64,000 bases of DNA from positions 124,001 to 188,000 of the forward strand of contig CAWHIK010000007.1 of assembly GCA_963829485.1 (NCBI GenBank). Direction: 5' to 3'. Positions 7,961-16,016 of the stretch are shown in pieces. Source of the DNA: JBGPQJ01 sp963829485. Lineage in GTDB: Bacteria > Chloroflexota > Anaerolineae > Anaerolineales > Villigracilaceae. The stretch's first letter is position 1. Each line of letters opens with the position of its first letter. The translations under genes were made by a program, and so were the position numbers. Below the pieces are notes generated by a model. It saw nothing but the letters and a program-made list of their open reading frames with translations, did no database searches and had not been told where the DNA came from.

Positions 7961-8022
7961 GGTGACAGTCACTTGACTCCCTTCGTTTCACATCGGGAGT
8001 GCTCTGCAAAGTGACTGTCACC
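7961..8022. terminator. Long hairpin 3' of thrS
   Basis: Perfect 14-bp arms GGTGACAGTCACTT (7961-7974) and AAGTGACTGTCACC (8009-8022), with a second inner pair ACTCCC/GGGAGT. It starts 10 bases after the thrS stop on the minus strand and probably ends that transcript. The arm sequence resembles the hairpin after azlD (39306-39340). Confidence 0.65.
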
Positions 8023-8031
8023 TGTTCTTGA

Positions 8032-9819
8032 CTAAACACCTTCTTCGATATCCTTCTTCGCCTTGGCCACAAAATCTGCCAATGGCATCGGCCCTGGGTT
8101 GTCTCCGTTGCGCAGGCGCAGCGCCACTGCCCCGGCTTCGGCTTCCTTGTCGCCGACCACCAGCATGTAGGGGATCTTCTGGTTCTGCGCGTCGCGGATC
8201 TTCGAATTCATGCGCTCGCTGCGCGCATCCACTTCCACACGGAAACCCTGCGCGCGCAGGTCGCTTGCCACCTTTTGGGAGTAGTCAAGGTGCCGGTCCG
8301 CGATCGGGACGACGACCGCCTGCACCGGCGCCAGCCAGACCGGGAAGGCTCCAGCGAAGTGCTCGATGATCACGCCCAGGAAGCGCTCCGTTGTCCCGGT
8401 CACCGCGCGATGAAGGACCACAGGCGTATGCTCCGCTCCATCCTCGCCAATGTAACTGCATTCAAGGCTGGCCGGCTGGATGAAGTCCACCTGGATCGTG
8501 GAGAGCTGCCACTCGCGTCCCAGCACGTCACGGGCAATGAAGTCCGCTTTGGGACCGTAGAAGGCCGCCTCCCCTTCCGCTTCGTAGAAATCGACCTCAT
8601 TGGCAACCAGCGCAGCCCGCAGCGCGGCTTCTGCCCGGGTCCACTTTTCGTCATCCTGCACATATTTTCCGCCAGCACCGCGCAGCGACAGGCGGACTTT
8701 GTAATCCGAGAAGCGGTAGCGGTTCAGCACTTCCTTGATGACCTGCAAGTCAAGCGAGAACTCCTGCTGGATCTGGTCCTCGGTACAGAAGGTGTGGCAG
8801 TCATCCTGCGTCAGGGCGCGGACGCGCGTCAGACCGTTCAACTCGCCGGTCTTTTCGTAGCGGTAAAGCGTGGCAAACTCTGCAAAGCGCAGCGGCAGCT
8901 CACGGTAGGAATGGCGGCCCATCTCATTGTAGAGCGTCATGTGTGAGGGGCAGTTCATCGGCTTGAGACGGAAGGTGACATTCTCGTCCACCATCGGCGG
9001 GAACATGGAATCCTTGTAGTTGGCGTAATGCCCGGAGCGGTGATACAGGTCTTCCTTGACAAGATGTCCGGTCCACACGTGCTGAAAGCCATAGCGCGTC
9101 TGCACGTCACGGACGTAATTTTCCATGATGTAACGCAGCGTCTCGCCTTTCGGTGTGAACAGCGGCAGGCCGGGGCCGACGTCCTCGGAGAAGTAGAACA
9201 GTCCGAGCTCCTTGCCCAGCTTGCGGTGGTCGCGTTTTTTGGCTTCCTCAAGCTGCCACAGGTAATGCTCGAGCTCGGCGGGTTTCTCCCAGGCCGTGCC
9301 GTAGATTCGGGTGAGCATCTTGTTCTTTTCGTCGCCGCGCCAGTACGCCCCCGCGATGGACATCAACTTGAACGCGGAGGGATTGATCTGCTTCGTGCTT
9401 TCCACGTGCGGACCGCGGCACAGGTCCACAAACTTGTCGTGCTGATAAAGGGAGATCTCCGGCTTTTCGTTGAGCGGATTGCCATACTCATCCAGTCCGC
9501 CCTTCTCGAGGCCTTCGATCAACTCCAGCTTGTAGGGCTGGCTGGCAAAGACCTGGCGCGCTTCATCGGCCGAGACCACCTTCTTCTCGAACTTGTGCGA
9601 GCCTGCGACGATCTGGCGCATGCGCTTTTCGATCTTCTCCAGGTCCTCGGCGGTGATGGGCTGCGAGAACTCAAAGTCATAGTAGAAACCGTTCTCCACC
9701 GGCGGGCCGATCGTGTACTTGGTTTCGGGATAAAACTCCAACACGGCCTGCGCCATGACATGCGCAGCCGAATGGCGGATGCGGTACAACGGTGTTTCTT
9801 CATACTTCTGTTCGGACAT
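8032..9819 (-). CDS. thrS: Threonyl-tRNA synthetase lacking the TGS domain
   Basis: 595-residue class II synthetase that charges tRNA-Thr. It has the editing domain (HSAAH at residues 16-20 and DLCRGPHVEST), the class II catalytic core with zinc ligands (Cys in MNCPSH, His in TQDDCHTF, His in VLHRAVTGTTERF) and a C-terminal anticodon-binding domain (VVPIADRHLDYSQKVA...). The N-terminal TGS domain of about 60 residues found in the E. coli enzyme is absent. ATG 9819 is chosen because GGAGG lies just upstream; a longer frame from 9966 only translates the T-box leader. Expression is likely controlled by that T-box. Confidence 0.97.
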   Translation of the reverse strand: MSEQKYEETPLYRIRHSAAHVMAQAVLEFYPETKYTIGPPVENGFYYDFEFSQPITAEDLEKIEKRMRQIVAGSHKFEKKVVSADEARQVFASQPYKLELIEGLEKGGLDEYGNPLNEKPEISLYQHDKFVDLCRGPHVESTKQINPSAFKLMSIAGAYWRGDEKNKMLTRIYGTAWEKPAELEHYLWQLEEAKKRDHRKLGKELGLFYFSEDVGPGLPLFTPKGETLRYIMENYVRDVQTRYGFQHVWTGHLVKEDLYHRSGHYANYKDSMFPPMVDENVTFRLKPMNCPSHMTLYNEMGRHSYRELPLRFAEFATLYRYEKTGELNGLTRVRALTQDDCHTFCTEDQIQQEFSLDLQVIKEVLNRYRFSDYKVRLSLRGAGGKYVQDDEKWTRAEAALRAALVANEVDFYEAEGEAAFYGPKADFIARDVLGREWQLSTIQVDFIQPASLECSYIGEDGAEHTPVVLHRAVTGTTERFLGVIIEHFAGAFPVWLAPVQAVVVPIADRHLDYSQKVASDLRAQGFRVEVDARSERMNSKIRDAQNQKIPYMLVVGDKEAEAGAVALRLRNGDNPGPMPLADFVAKAKKDIEEGV

Positions 9820-9837
9820 TCGTGCCTCCTTGTAAAT

Positions 9838-10086
9838 AAAAAAACTCTTGCCCTCATACGGGGCGAGAGTCAACTCACGCGGTTCCACCCGATTTACCCT
9901 TTTCAGGGTATCTCTTCGACCGGTAACGGGGTCAGCCGTTTCCCATACTTGGCGGTCACTGACCACTGTTCTGTTCCACGCTCGCAGGTGGTTTTCAATG
10001 TCTTCCGCCGGAACAGGCTCTCAGTCATCGGCCTGTCTTCCCTGTCGGCGCCCGGACATTTACTCGTCCCGGTCAACGCGGTATGG
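9838..10086 (-). promoter_or_regulatory. T-box riboswitch of thrS
   Basis: The minus-strand leader contains the T-box core GGGTGGAACCGCG (9890-9878), which pairs with the tRNA acceptor end. A terminator hairpin follows (CTCTCGCCC, loop, GGGCAAGAG, then seven T, 9870-9838), and the thrS ribosome binding site comes directly after. Upstream about 190 bases fold into paired arms, for example CTGTTCC with GGAACAG. In this family uncharged tRNA binds and stabilises an antiterminator. The threonine specifier codon was not assigned with certainty; an ACC lies in the candidate loop GAAAACCACC. Confidence 0.88.
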
Positions 10087-10091
10087 ATGGT

Positions 10092-10119
10092 ATTATATGC
10101 CTAAACGGACGCATGTCAA
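10092..10119 (-). promoter_or_regulatory. thrS promoter
   Basis: Consensus TTGACA (10119-10114) and TATAAT (10097-10092) with a 16-base spacer on the minus strand. The predicted start, about 10085, is at the beginning of the T-box leader. It overlaps the 5' region of the divergent GNAT gene. Confidence 0.8.
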
Positions 10120-10133
10120 GCCGAGGAGCCGCA

Positions 10134-10604
10134 ATGGAAATTCGTTCAGCCATGCTAAAAGATAGTTTGACCCTGTCCGCGCTCTGCCGGGATGTGCAAA
10201 GCCTGCATGCCGAACACCATCCGCAGGTGTTCAAAATGCCGCAAAGCGACGATTTTGCTTTGGGGTTTTTCAACGAAATCCTCGCCACCCCGGAATTCAC
10301 AGCCTTCATCGCAGAAGAAGCAGGCTATCCTTTGGGGTACATCCTGTGCAGAACGGTTGACCGTCCGGAGAATGCCTTTACCTATCTCATGCGCTTTCTG
10401 CTCGTTGATCAAATCTCCGTCCGCCCTGATGCCCAGCGGAGAGGCATTGGCACAGCCCTGCTGAAGAAAGCCGAAGACCACGCCAGGGAATTAGGACTGG
10501 GGAAATTGCAGCTCGATTCGTGGGATTTCAATCTGGAGGCGCACGCCTGCTTCGAGAAATTTGGATTTGAAAAGTTTAACAATCGATTCTGGAAGACTTT
10601 CTGA
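10134..10604 (+). CDS. GNAT-family N-acetyltransferase
   Basis: 156-residue single-domain acyltransferase using acetyl-CoA. The N-terminus MEIRSAMLKDS is a typical GNAT first strand, and motif A is clear (DQISVRPDAQRRGIGTALL, about residues 97-115). ATG 10134 follows GAGGA; a longer frame from 10083 would run through the thrS promoter and is less likely. Divergent from thrS. Substrate unknown. Confidence 0.85.
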   Translation: MEIRSAMLKDSLTLSALCRDVQSLHAEHHPQVFKMPQSDDFALGFFNEILATPEFTAFIAEEAGYPLGYILCRTVDRPENAFTYLMRFLLVDQISVRPDAQRRGIGTALLKKAEDHARELGLGKLQLDSWDFNLEAHACFEKFGFEKFNNRFWKTF

Positions 10605-10637
10605 AAAGAAAAACTCCCTCAAGGGGAGTTCTTTGTG

Positions 10638-10711
10638 TGGGCGGAATAGGACTCGAACCTACGACCTTTGCGATGTCAACGCAATGCTCTAACCAACTGA
10701 GCTACCCGCCC
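10638..10711 (-). tRNA. tRNA-Val (GAC)
   Basis: 74-base cloverleaf on the minus strand. The acceptor stem is GGGCGGG with TCCGCCC, the D arm contains AGCTCAGTTGGTTAGAGC, the anticodon stem TTGCG/CGCAA encloses loop TTGACAT (anticodon GAC), and the T arm contains GGTTCGAGTCC. The discriminator is A and CCA is not encoded. Confidence 0.95.
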
Positions 10712-10783
10712 GTAGCGAGGGAATATTATACCACTACCGATTAAATTGACAATGTTTAACGGTATAATGCTGCCTGCAACCCT

Positions 10784-11695
10784 ATGAGCAAACGCAAAAC
10801 GCCCGAGGAACTCTCCGAACAGGAATTGCGCCGCTTGCTGCTGGACAAGCGCCGGGTGTCGCGCCGCGAACGGCTGGATCACTTCCGCCGCACAGGGCGC
10901 GCCATCGCCCTCGAGCCGGACATACCCCAAGGCGCGATGGATTCCCAGGCTGAACTGGCGGACGACACCCACATGCCGGAATCCGCCCTGGAGAAACGGA
11001 AACAGGTCCGCCGCCGCTGGATGGACCGGGCACTGCTTTTCGTCGAAGTGCTGGCCATCGTCGGGCTGGTCGGCGTGATGTTCAACGGGATGAGCCTGCT
11101 GCGCATGCTGAACGCCGAAGTAGTGCAGGCCATCGCCCAACCGACGCTGACGCCGACACCGCTCATCTCGGCAGTGGTACTGCCCTCGGGGCATACGCCG
11201 CCCAACTCGGCGGAGGGCGCACAGCCCAACGACTCGGAGATCCCCGAGCACCTGAAGCCGCTGGTGCAGTCGCTGGCAAACCTGCCGGTGCCCACCCCGG
11301 CTCCCGAGCAGGCCATCCGCATCCAGATCCCCGCCATCGGCGTGGACGCGCCCGTGGTTCAGGGTGACGGCTGGGAGCAGTTAAAGAAGGGCGTCGCGCA
11401 GCACATCGGCACGGCGAACCCGGGGCAGACCGGCAACGTGGTGCTATCGGCGCACAACGACATCTTCGGCGAGATCTTCCGCTACCTGGACAAGCTCCAG
11501 CCCGGCGACGAGGTGATCGTGTTCACGAACCAGAAGCAGTACACCTACGTCGTGGACGGCACCCGTGTGGTGGAGCCGACCGCCGTCGAAGTGATGGCGC
11601 CCACCGGCTCGCCGGTTGTAACTCTGATATCCTGTTATCCTTATCTCGTTGACAATCAACGGATCGTGGTACGAGCAAATCTTCAAAATCCTTAG
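10784..11695 (+). CDS. Sortase-family transpeptidase
   Basis: 303-residue membrane-anchored sortase that would join secreted proteins to the cell surface or to each other. It has a basic cytoplasmic region, one membrane helix (about residues 84-102), a Thr/Pro/Ser-rich spacer and a C-terminal sortase barrel (about 165-303). The barrel carries the catalytic His in VVLSAHND, Cys in TLISC and Arg in QRIVVRA. The class resembles D/E types. TATAAT lies at 10763-10768. No sortase substrate with a sorting signal was noticed nearby. Confidence 0.9.
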   Translation: MSKRKTPEELSEQELRRLLLDKRRVSRRERLDHFRRTGRAIALEPDIPQGAMDSQAELADDTHMPESALEKRKQVRRRWMDRALLFVEVLAIVGLVGVMFNGMSLLRMLNAEVVQAIAQPTLTPTPLISAVVLPSGHTPPNSAEGAQPNDSEIPEHLKPLVQSLANLPVPTPAPEQAIRIQIPAIGVDAPVVQGDGWEQLKKGVAQHIGTANPGQTGNVVLSAHNDIFGEIFRYLDKLQPGDEVIVFTNQKQYTYVVDGTRVVEPTAVEVMAPTGSPVVTLISCYPYLVDNQRIVVRANLQNP

Positions 11696-11704
11696 GAGAA
11701 ACAT

Positions 11705-11908
11705 ATGAGCAAGAAATCCAAACGACAGAACGGCACCAGCCCGGCTCCCGCAGCAGCCACCCCCACCTTTGGCGGCCTGCAGCGCAAAGGCGAGACCGCC
11801 GAGTTCAACCCGGACTACACGGACGTCCGGCGCGACCTCAAGCGCATCGGCATCCTGGCGGGCTCCATCATCACGGTGTTGGTCATACTGTCCTTCATTA
11901 TCAAATAA
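11705..11908 (+). CDS. Small one-helix membrane protein, sortase neighbour
   Basis: 67-residue protein with a basic Ala/Pro-rich N-terminus, DYTDVRRDLKRIG and one C-terminal membrane helix (about residues 48-66). AGGAG precedes the ATG, and the sortase stop is only 9 bases upstream, so the two are almost surely co-transcribed. No named family was recognised. Confidence 0.75.
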   Translation: MSKKSKRQNGTSPAPAAATPTFGGLQRKGETAEFNPDYTDVRRDLKRIGILAGSIITVLVILSFIIK

Positions 11909-11941
11909 TTCCTTGATCGATCAGTGAAGCGGGATTCGCTT

Positions 11942-11990
11942 TGCGTGGTGTGTGTTGCGGAGCAGGCCAGACGCGGACCACACCACGTAA
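11942..11990. other. Inverted repeat downstream of the sortase operon
   Basis: CGTGGTGTG and CACACCACG form a 9-bp stem around a loop of about 30 bases with smaller internal pairings. It may end or process the sortase transcript. The rest of the 11909-12087 gap shows no gene. Confidence 0.4.
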
Positions 11991-12087
11991 TGCTTTAACA
12001 GCGAGGTTCCATGCCTGCCGAGGTCGCACCATTCGACCTGTACCCTAAAACCCCTCACAGCGACAGTATTAGCTTATTCGAGAAGCC

Positions 12088-12726
12088 ATGACAAAATCCG
12101 CCACTTACTTTTCCATTGTTGAAGCCTGTGAAAAAGACGGCTGTCCGCTCTGCCGGGTGGAGCAGGACGCCGCGCTCAAGTTCCTCGAGACCCTTTTTTA
12201 TGAGCAGATCAATGAATTCGAGATGCGCGAGAGGTTGCGTAAAAGCCTGGGGTTGTGCCATGAGCATGCCTGGCTCTCCGCTGCCGGGATGACCGGCAAT
12301 GCGCTTGGATTGGCAATTCTCTATGACGACATGCTGCGCTTGAGACTTGAACAATTAAATGAAAAGAAGGGTAAACTGCGCCTCGCGCCTGCAGGGAAGT
12401 GTCCTGCCTGTGAGCAGAGGGACAGCGTGGGACATCGCGCGCTCACCGTATTGGCACGTCATCTCACCGAGGAGGAGATGCGCGAGGCGATGTTACGCTC
12501 GGATGGGTTGTGCTTCCACCACCTGCCGCTGGCGCTTGAGCAACTCAAGGACTCTTCTGTGCAAAAGGAGCTATTGTCCATTCATCGGGAAAAGATGGAG
12601 AAGCTGCGCGCTGAACTGGGCGAGTTCATTCGTAAGAACGATTATCGCTTCATAAATGAAGGCTTTGGCGCGGAACGCGATGCCTGGCGACGCGCGGTCG
12701 CCATGGGAGCGGGGAAGAAGAGATAA
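12088..12726 (+). CDS. DUF6062 family protein
   Basis: 212-residue soluble helical protein with metal-binding-type cysteine motifs: GCPLCRVEQDAA near the start, LGLCHEHAW (about residue 56), KCPACEQRD (about 103) and DGLCFHHLP (about 138). The CxxC plus CxxH pattern is characteristic of DUF6062, whose function is unknown. It converges on the ion-channel gene, with a strong palindrome between them. Confidence 0.8.
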   Translation: MTKSATYFSIVEACEKDGCPLCRVEQDAALKFLETLFYEQINEFEMRERLRKSLGLCHEHAWLSAAGMTGNALGLAILYDDMLRLRLEQLNEKKGKLRLAPAGKCPACEQRDSVGHRALTVLARHLTEEEMREAMLRSDGLCFHHLPLALEQLKDSSVQKELLSIHREKMEKLRAELGEFIRKNDYRFINEGFGAERDAWRRAVAMGAGKKR

Positions 12727-12730
12727 AAGA

Positions 12731-12760
12731 GCTGGGCGAGGGTCATGACCCTCGCCCAGC
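12731..12760. terminator. Bidirectional terminator palindrome
   Basis: Perfect 30-base palindrome, GCTGGGCGAGGGTCA followed by its complement, between the converging DUF6062 and ion-channel genes. Confidence 0.75.
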
Positions 12761-12788
12761 CAGTCACTCGACGATTAAGATTCCTTTT

Positions 12789-14675
12789 CTAACTCTCCGC
12801 CAGCACGATCACCTTATCTTCCTCCGCAAACGTGACCAACTCCGACTTCTTCGGGTTGGTGTGGATGCCATAGCTCCGGCCGGCATCGTCCGATTCGCGC
12901 AGCAGCCGGTAGCCAATGGCCGTTTCGTTGTGCCGGTGTGCCGCCTCGACCACGGTGTAGAAATTGACCGGCACACCTGCCTGCACGTAATCGCTCATCG
13001 GCTTGAGGTATATCTCGCAGCCCTCCGGGTCGAAAAGGTCGGTGAAGACCGCCTCCAGCCGGGGATTCTCAGAGAGCTGGGTCATGAGCAAACTGACCAG
13101 GTGATCGCTGACGATGAAATCGTCCACCTTGGCGGATTCGATCAGCTCGCGGTTGCGCAAGTCGAGCATCTCGCTGACGATGGAGAACGGCGTTTCGTCT
13201 CGCAGGGAAATATCGCGCAGGTGCAGCAGGGTGATCATGGTACGCGCATCAGCCACCTGGACATCGAAACGGTTGTCCGCCAGCACGATGACATGATCGA
13301 AGCTTTCCACGTTCAGCTTGTCCAGCAGGCGGCGGTCGGTGGTGTCGCCTTTGCGGACGTCGAGCCGCTGGTTGACGATGCCGGCGCACTGCGTGCGGAT
13401 CTCCTCCGGGTCTTCGCCCGACACCACCAACACCTCGGAGCCGGGGATGACGTAATGGTCCAGCTCATTGACGATGACCGGACCGGCGGTATTCCAACTG
13501 AGGATGAGGGCGCGCTCGGGTTTGGGCGGCGTAGCTTCATGAATCCCGTTGATAACGGACTCATCCACCGGGATTTGACCCAGCCCGGAGAGTTTAATCC
13601 TATCGTCGTCAGCCGCGATGGCGATGACCTTGTCTCCGGGTGAGAAGTGTGTGTCCATGGCGGGATTCAGGCTGACGGCTCCGGCGGCGTCCTGCATCCC
13701 GATGACGGTGGAATCTTCAAAAGCAGTCAAAGCCTCGCCGTAGGTCTTCCCCTCCAGCCCGGACACGTCGCTAAAATAAATTTCATCGCCGCCGAAATCC
13801 AGCAGCTCGGTGTAGACGCCTGACAGCCCGGACTGGCGCGAGGTCTGCGCCGTGACGCGCGCGATCAGGTCGCCGGTGACGAGCGGAGTGATGTGATCTT
13901 TTGTGCTGATCAGCTTCAGCACGTCGAGGGTGCGCGGGTTGCGGACCTGGGTGACGATGTGATGCGGCTCGGTGCGCTGGTCATGGAAGTGGGTCAGCGC
14001 AAGGATGGACTTAACCACCGAGGCGTCGGGCATGTCGCCCTGGGGCAGGATGATGATGGCGCGCGCCGTCTGCGGGCGGACGATGGCCAGATCAGCCGGG
14101 TCGATGGGCGAACCGGAGCGGCAGACCACGCGCGTATTCTTCGTGTCGGGCACGCGGACGCTGATCTCCTCCTCCATCTCTACTTTATCGCGGTCAGCCA
14201 GAATGGCGATAGCGGGGCGTTTCTGATTCTCGTTGGCGATGACCAGCTCCGCGATGATGGTGAAAACCTGCGGCGACCAGCCGAGAATGATGGTATGCCC
14301 CTGTTCAAGCACGATCGAGCGTCCCTTGCGCAATTCCGCCAGCTTGTCTTCCACGCCAGCGCTGAGCACGCCGATCAGCGCGCTGACGACGAACACGCCG
14401 CCCAGCGTAACCACCAGCATCGAGAGCAGGTAGGTCCAGGGGCCCGTGTCGCCGCCCATCGTCCCGGCGTCGAGGGTGCGCATCAGGCTGATCCAGGCCA
14501 CCTCAAGGAAGCCCCTTTCCGGCGCGGCGCCGATCAGTTTCACGAACAGGGATACTGCAAGGATGATGGCCAGCGAAAATACCGCCAGGAGGGCAATTTG
14601 AGCGGCAAGCCCGCGCGACATCATGTTGTCGAACCAGTACCGGAATTTCTGCTTGAAGGACGATTTGTGTGCCAT
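12789..14675 (-). CDS. CASTOR/POLLUX-type putative ion channel
   Basis: 628-residue membrane protein. It has two membrane helices (about residues 24-48 and 82-106) with a pore-loop-like LDAGTMGGD between them, followed by two large cytoplasmic RCK/TrkA-N-like regions (TIILGWSPQ and RALILSWNTAG Rossmann starts). This matches the family of plant CASTOR/POLLUX nuclear-envelope channels and their bacterial relatives, thought to pass K+ or other cations under ligand control. Length and layout fit. It is divergent from the UPF0173 gene. Confidence 0.88.
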   Translation of the reverse strand: MAHKSSFKQKFRYWFDNMMSRGLAAQIALLAVFSLAIILAVSLFVKLIGAAPERGFLEVAWISLMRTLDAGTMGGDTGPWTYLLSMLVVTLGGVFVVSALIGVLSAGVEDKLAELRKGRSIVLEQGHTIILGWSPQVFTIIAELVIANENQKRPAIAILADRDKVEMEEEISVRVPDTKNTRVVCRSGSPIDPADLAIVRPQTARAIIILPQGDMPDASVVKSILALTHFHDQRTEPHHIVTQVRNPRTLDVLKLISTKDHITPLVTGDLIARVTAQTSRQSGLSGVYTELLDFGGDEIYFSDVSGLEGKTYGEALTAFEDSTVIGMQDAAGAVSLNPAMDTHFSPGDKVIAIAADDDRIKLSGLGQIPVDESVINGIHEATPPKPERALILSWNTAGPVIVNELDHYVIPGSEVLVVSGEDPEEIRTQCAGIVNQRLDVRKGDTTDRRLLDKLNVESFDHVIVLADNRFDVQVADARTMITLLHLRDISLRDETPFSIVSEMLDLRNRELIESAKVDDFIVSDHLVSLLMTQLSENPRLEAVFTDLFDPEGCEIYLKPMSDYVQAGVPVNFYTVVEAAHRHNETAIGYRLLRESDDAGRSYGIHTNPKKSELVTFAEEDKVIVLAES

Positions 14676-14767
14676 GGAACCTCCAGCTACGGATAAAGGA
14701 TGATGAATTATAGAACTTTTTCCACCAGATACTAGAGAATAGTGATGGGAGATTTGTACCAGATGAT

Positions 14768-14796
14768 TTGACCCGCGGCTCGATTCTGCCTATACT
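14768..14796 (+). promoter_or_regulatory. Promoter of the UPF0173 gene
   Basis: TTGACC (14768-14773) and TATACT (14791-14796) with a 17-base spacer, about 27 bases before the GGAGG-ATG of the downstream gene. Confidence 0.7.
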
Positions 14797-14829
14797 GGAT
14801 TCATCCACGCATCAAATTTGGAGGACATC

Positions 14830-15531
14830 ATGAGCAACATTCTCACCTGGTACGGACATGCCACCCTTGGGCTTGAAACCGGCGGATTCAAATTGTTGAT
14901 CGACCCCTTTTTCAGCGGCAACCCGGCTGCAACCGTCAAGCCGGAGGAGGTCAGCGCGGATTACATCCTTGTCACGCACGGGCACGGGGACCACGTCGGC
15001 GACACGGTGGCGATCGCCAAGCGCACCGGCGCGACCGCCATCAGCAATGCCGAGATCTCCGGCTGGCTCGGCAAGCAAGGCGTCAAGGAAACTCACGCCC
15101 AGCACATCGGCGGCGGGTTCAAGTATCCGTTTGGCTATCTCAAGCTGACCATGGCACTGCACGGTTCCGCCCTGCCCGACGGCTCGAACGGCGGCAACCC
15201 GGCCGGCTTCCTGCTCACGACTAACGACGGTAAGAAGATCTACATCGCCGGTGATACGGGTCTGTTCGGGGATATGAAATTAATCGGCGAAGAGGGGTTG
15301 GATGTGGCGGTCATTCCCATCGGCGATAACTACACCATGGGGCCCGACGGACGCTCTGCGCGCTGTGAAGATGCTCGCGCCGAAAACGGTTATCCCCATC
15401 CACTTCAGCACCTGGGATGTCATCCAGCAGGATGCCGCCGATTGGGTGGCGCGGGTGGGGAAGGAGACCAGCGCGAAGGCAGTTTTGTTGAAGCCGGGGG
15501 AGAGTTTACGCTTAGGAGTTTTACGTTTTAG
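14830..15531 (+). CDS. UPF0173-family metallo-beta-lactamase-fold hydrolase, frameshifted
   Basis: Metal-dependent hydrolase of the metallo-beta-lactamase fold. YGHATLGLE, LIDPFFSGNP, THGHGDHVGD (HxHxDH metal site), IAGDTGLFGDM and the later VIPIHFSTWD are the UPF0173 signatures. The last part (DALRAVKMLAPKTVIPIHF) is in the +1 frame; the break lies near 15346-15352, where GACGGACGCT would read correctly as GACGACGCT. After the shift the reading frame stays open to 15679, beyond a terminator hairpin, so the true end is near 15531. ATG 14830 follows GGAGG. Confidence 0.85.
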   Translation: MSNILTWYGHATLGLETGGFKLLIDPFFSGNPAATVKPEEVSADYILVTHGHGDHVGDTVAIAKRTGATAISNAEISGWLGKQGVKETHAQHIGGGFKYPFGYLKLTMALHGSALPDGSNGGNPAGFLLTTNDGKKIYIAGDTGLFGDMKLIGEEGLDVAVIPIGDNYTMGPDGRSARCEDARAENGYPHPLQHLGCHPAGCRRLGGAGGEGDQREGSFVEAGGEFTLRSFTF

Positions 15532-15538
15532 AAATCAA

Positions 15539-15569
15539 CGTCCCGAAGGTTTGACGAACCTTCGGGACG
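15539..15569. terminator. CGTCCCGAAGGTT hairpin, copy 2
   Basis: 13-bp perfect stem (15539-15551 with 15557-15569), the same sequence as 2751-2780, followed by ATTTATAT. Probable terminator of the UPF0173 gene. Confidence 0.75.
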
Positions 15570-15651
15570 ATTTATATACGGGGAGGGCAAAAAAGGTTTC
15601 TCGCTGGGCGAGTTTGGTGACCCTCAGCAATCAAAGAGAGATTGTTAGATT

Positions 15652-15950
15652 TTATGCCACTTCGATTTCAAATCCCTGAAAGCGAAAAGCTCCACGAATA
15701 TTTTCGATTATGGCTTTTCTCTTAGTTCCATCAATTTCTTCACCATCGTTAGGCGAATCCCAAGTGCGAAATCGAATCTGCCCACAGAACCAATCCAGAT
15801 GGTGAAGTACTAACCAATATCTCTGGAGTCTAATATGGATTTTTTCGAACCCTCAGTATATTTAATCCCGTGCGCCCAAGAACTTCCACAGAAAAACCCA
15901 TCTCTCATCGCTTTCAATCACATTTACTCTGGGACGCCTTGTACATATAA
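15652..15950 (-). pseudogene. Decayed hypothetical gene fragment
   Basis: The minus strand reads RVNVIESDERWVFLWKF, then stops, then in the same frame GFEKIHIRLQRYWLVLHHLDWF followed by FRTWDSPNDGEEIDGTKRK and GAFRFQGFEIEVA, with a stop at 15652. The smooth protein-like sequence interrupted by stops suggests a decayed gene. No family was recognised. AT-rich compared with the flanks. Confidence 0.35.
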
Positions 15951-16016
15951 CACCTTAACTGTCAGGATATAAAGCAGGGGACAATTACATTCTCGCTCGC
16001 TGAGTAGGGATCTCTC

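Noticed and set aside
9820..9966. N-terminal extension of ThrRS starting at 9966
   Set aside because: These codons translate the T-box core and terminator; ATG 9819 has GGAGG and begins the conserved protein.
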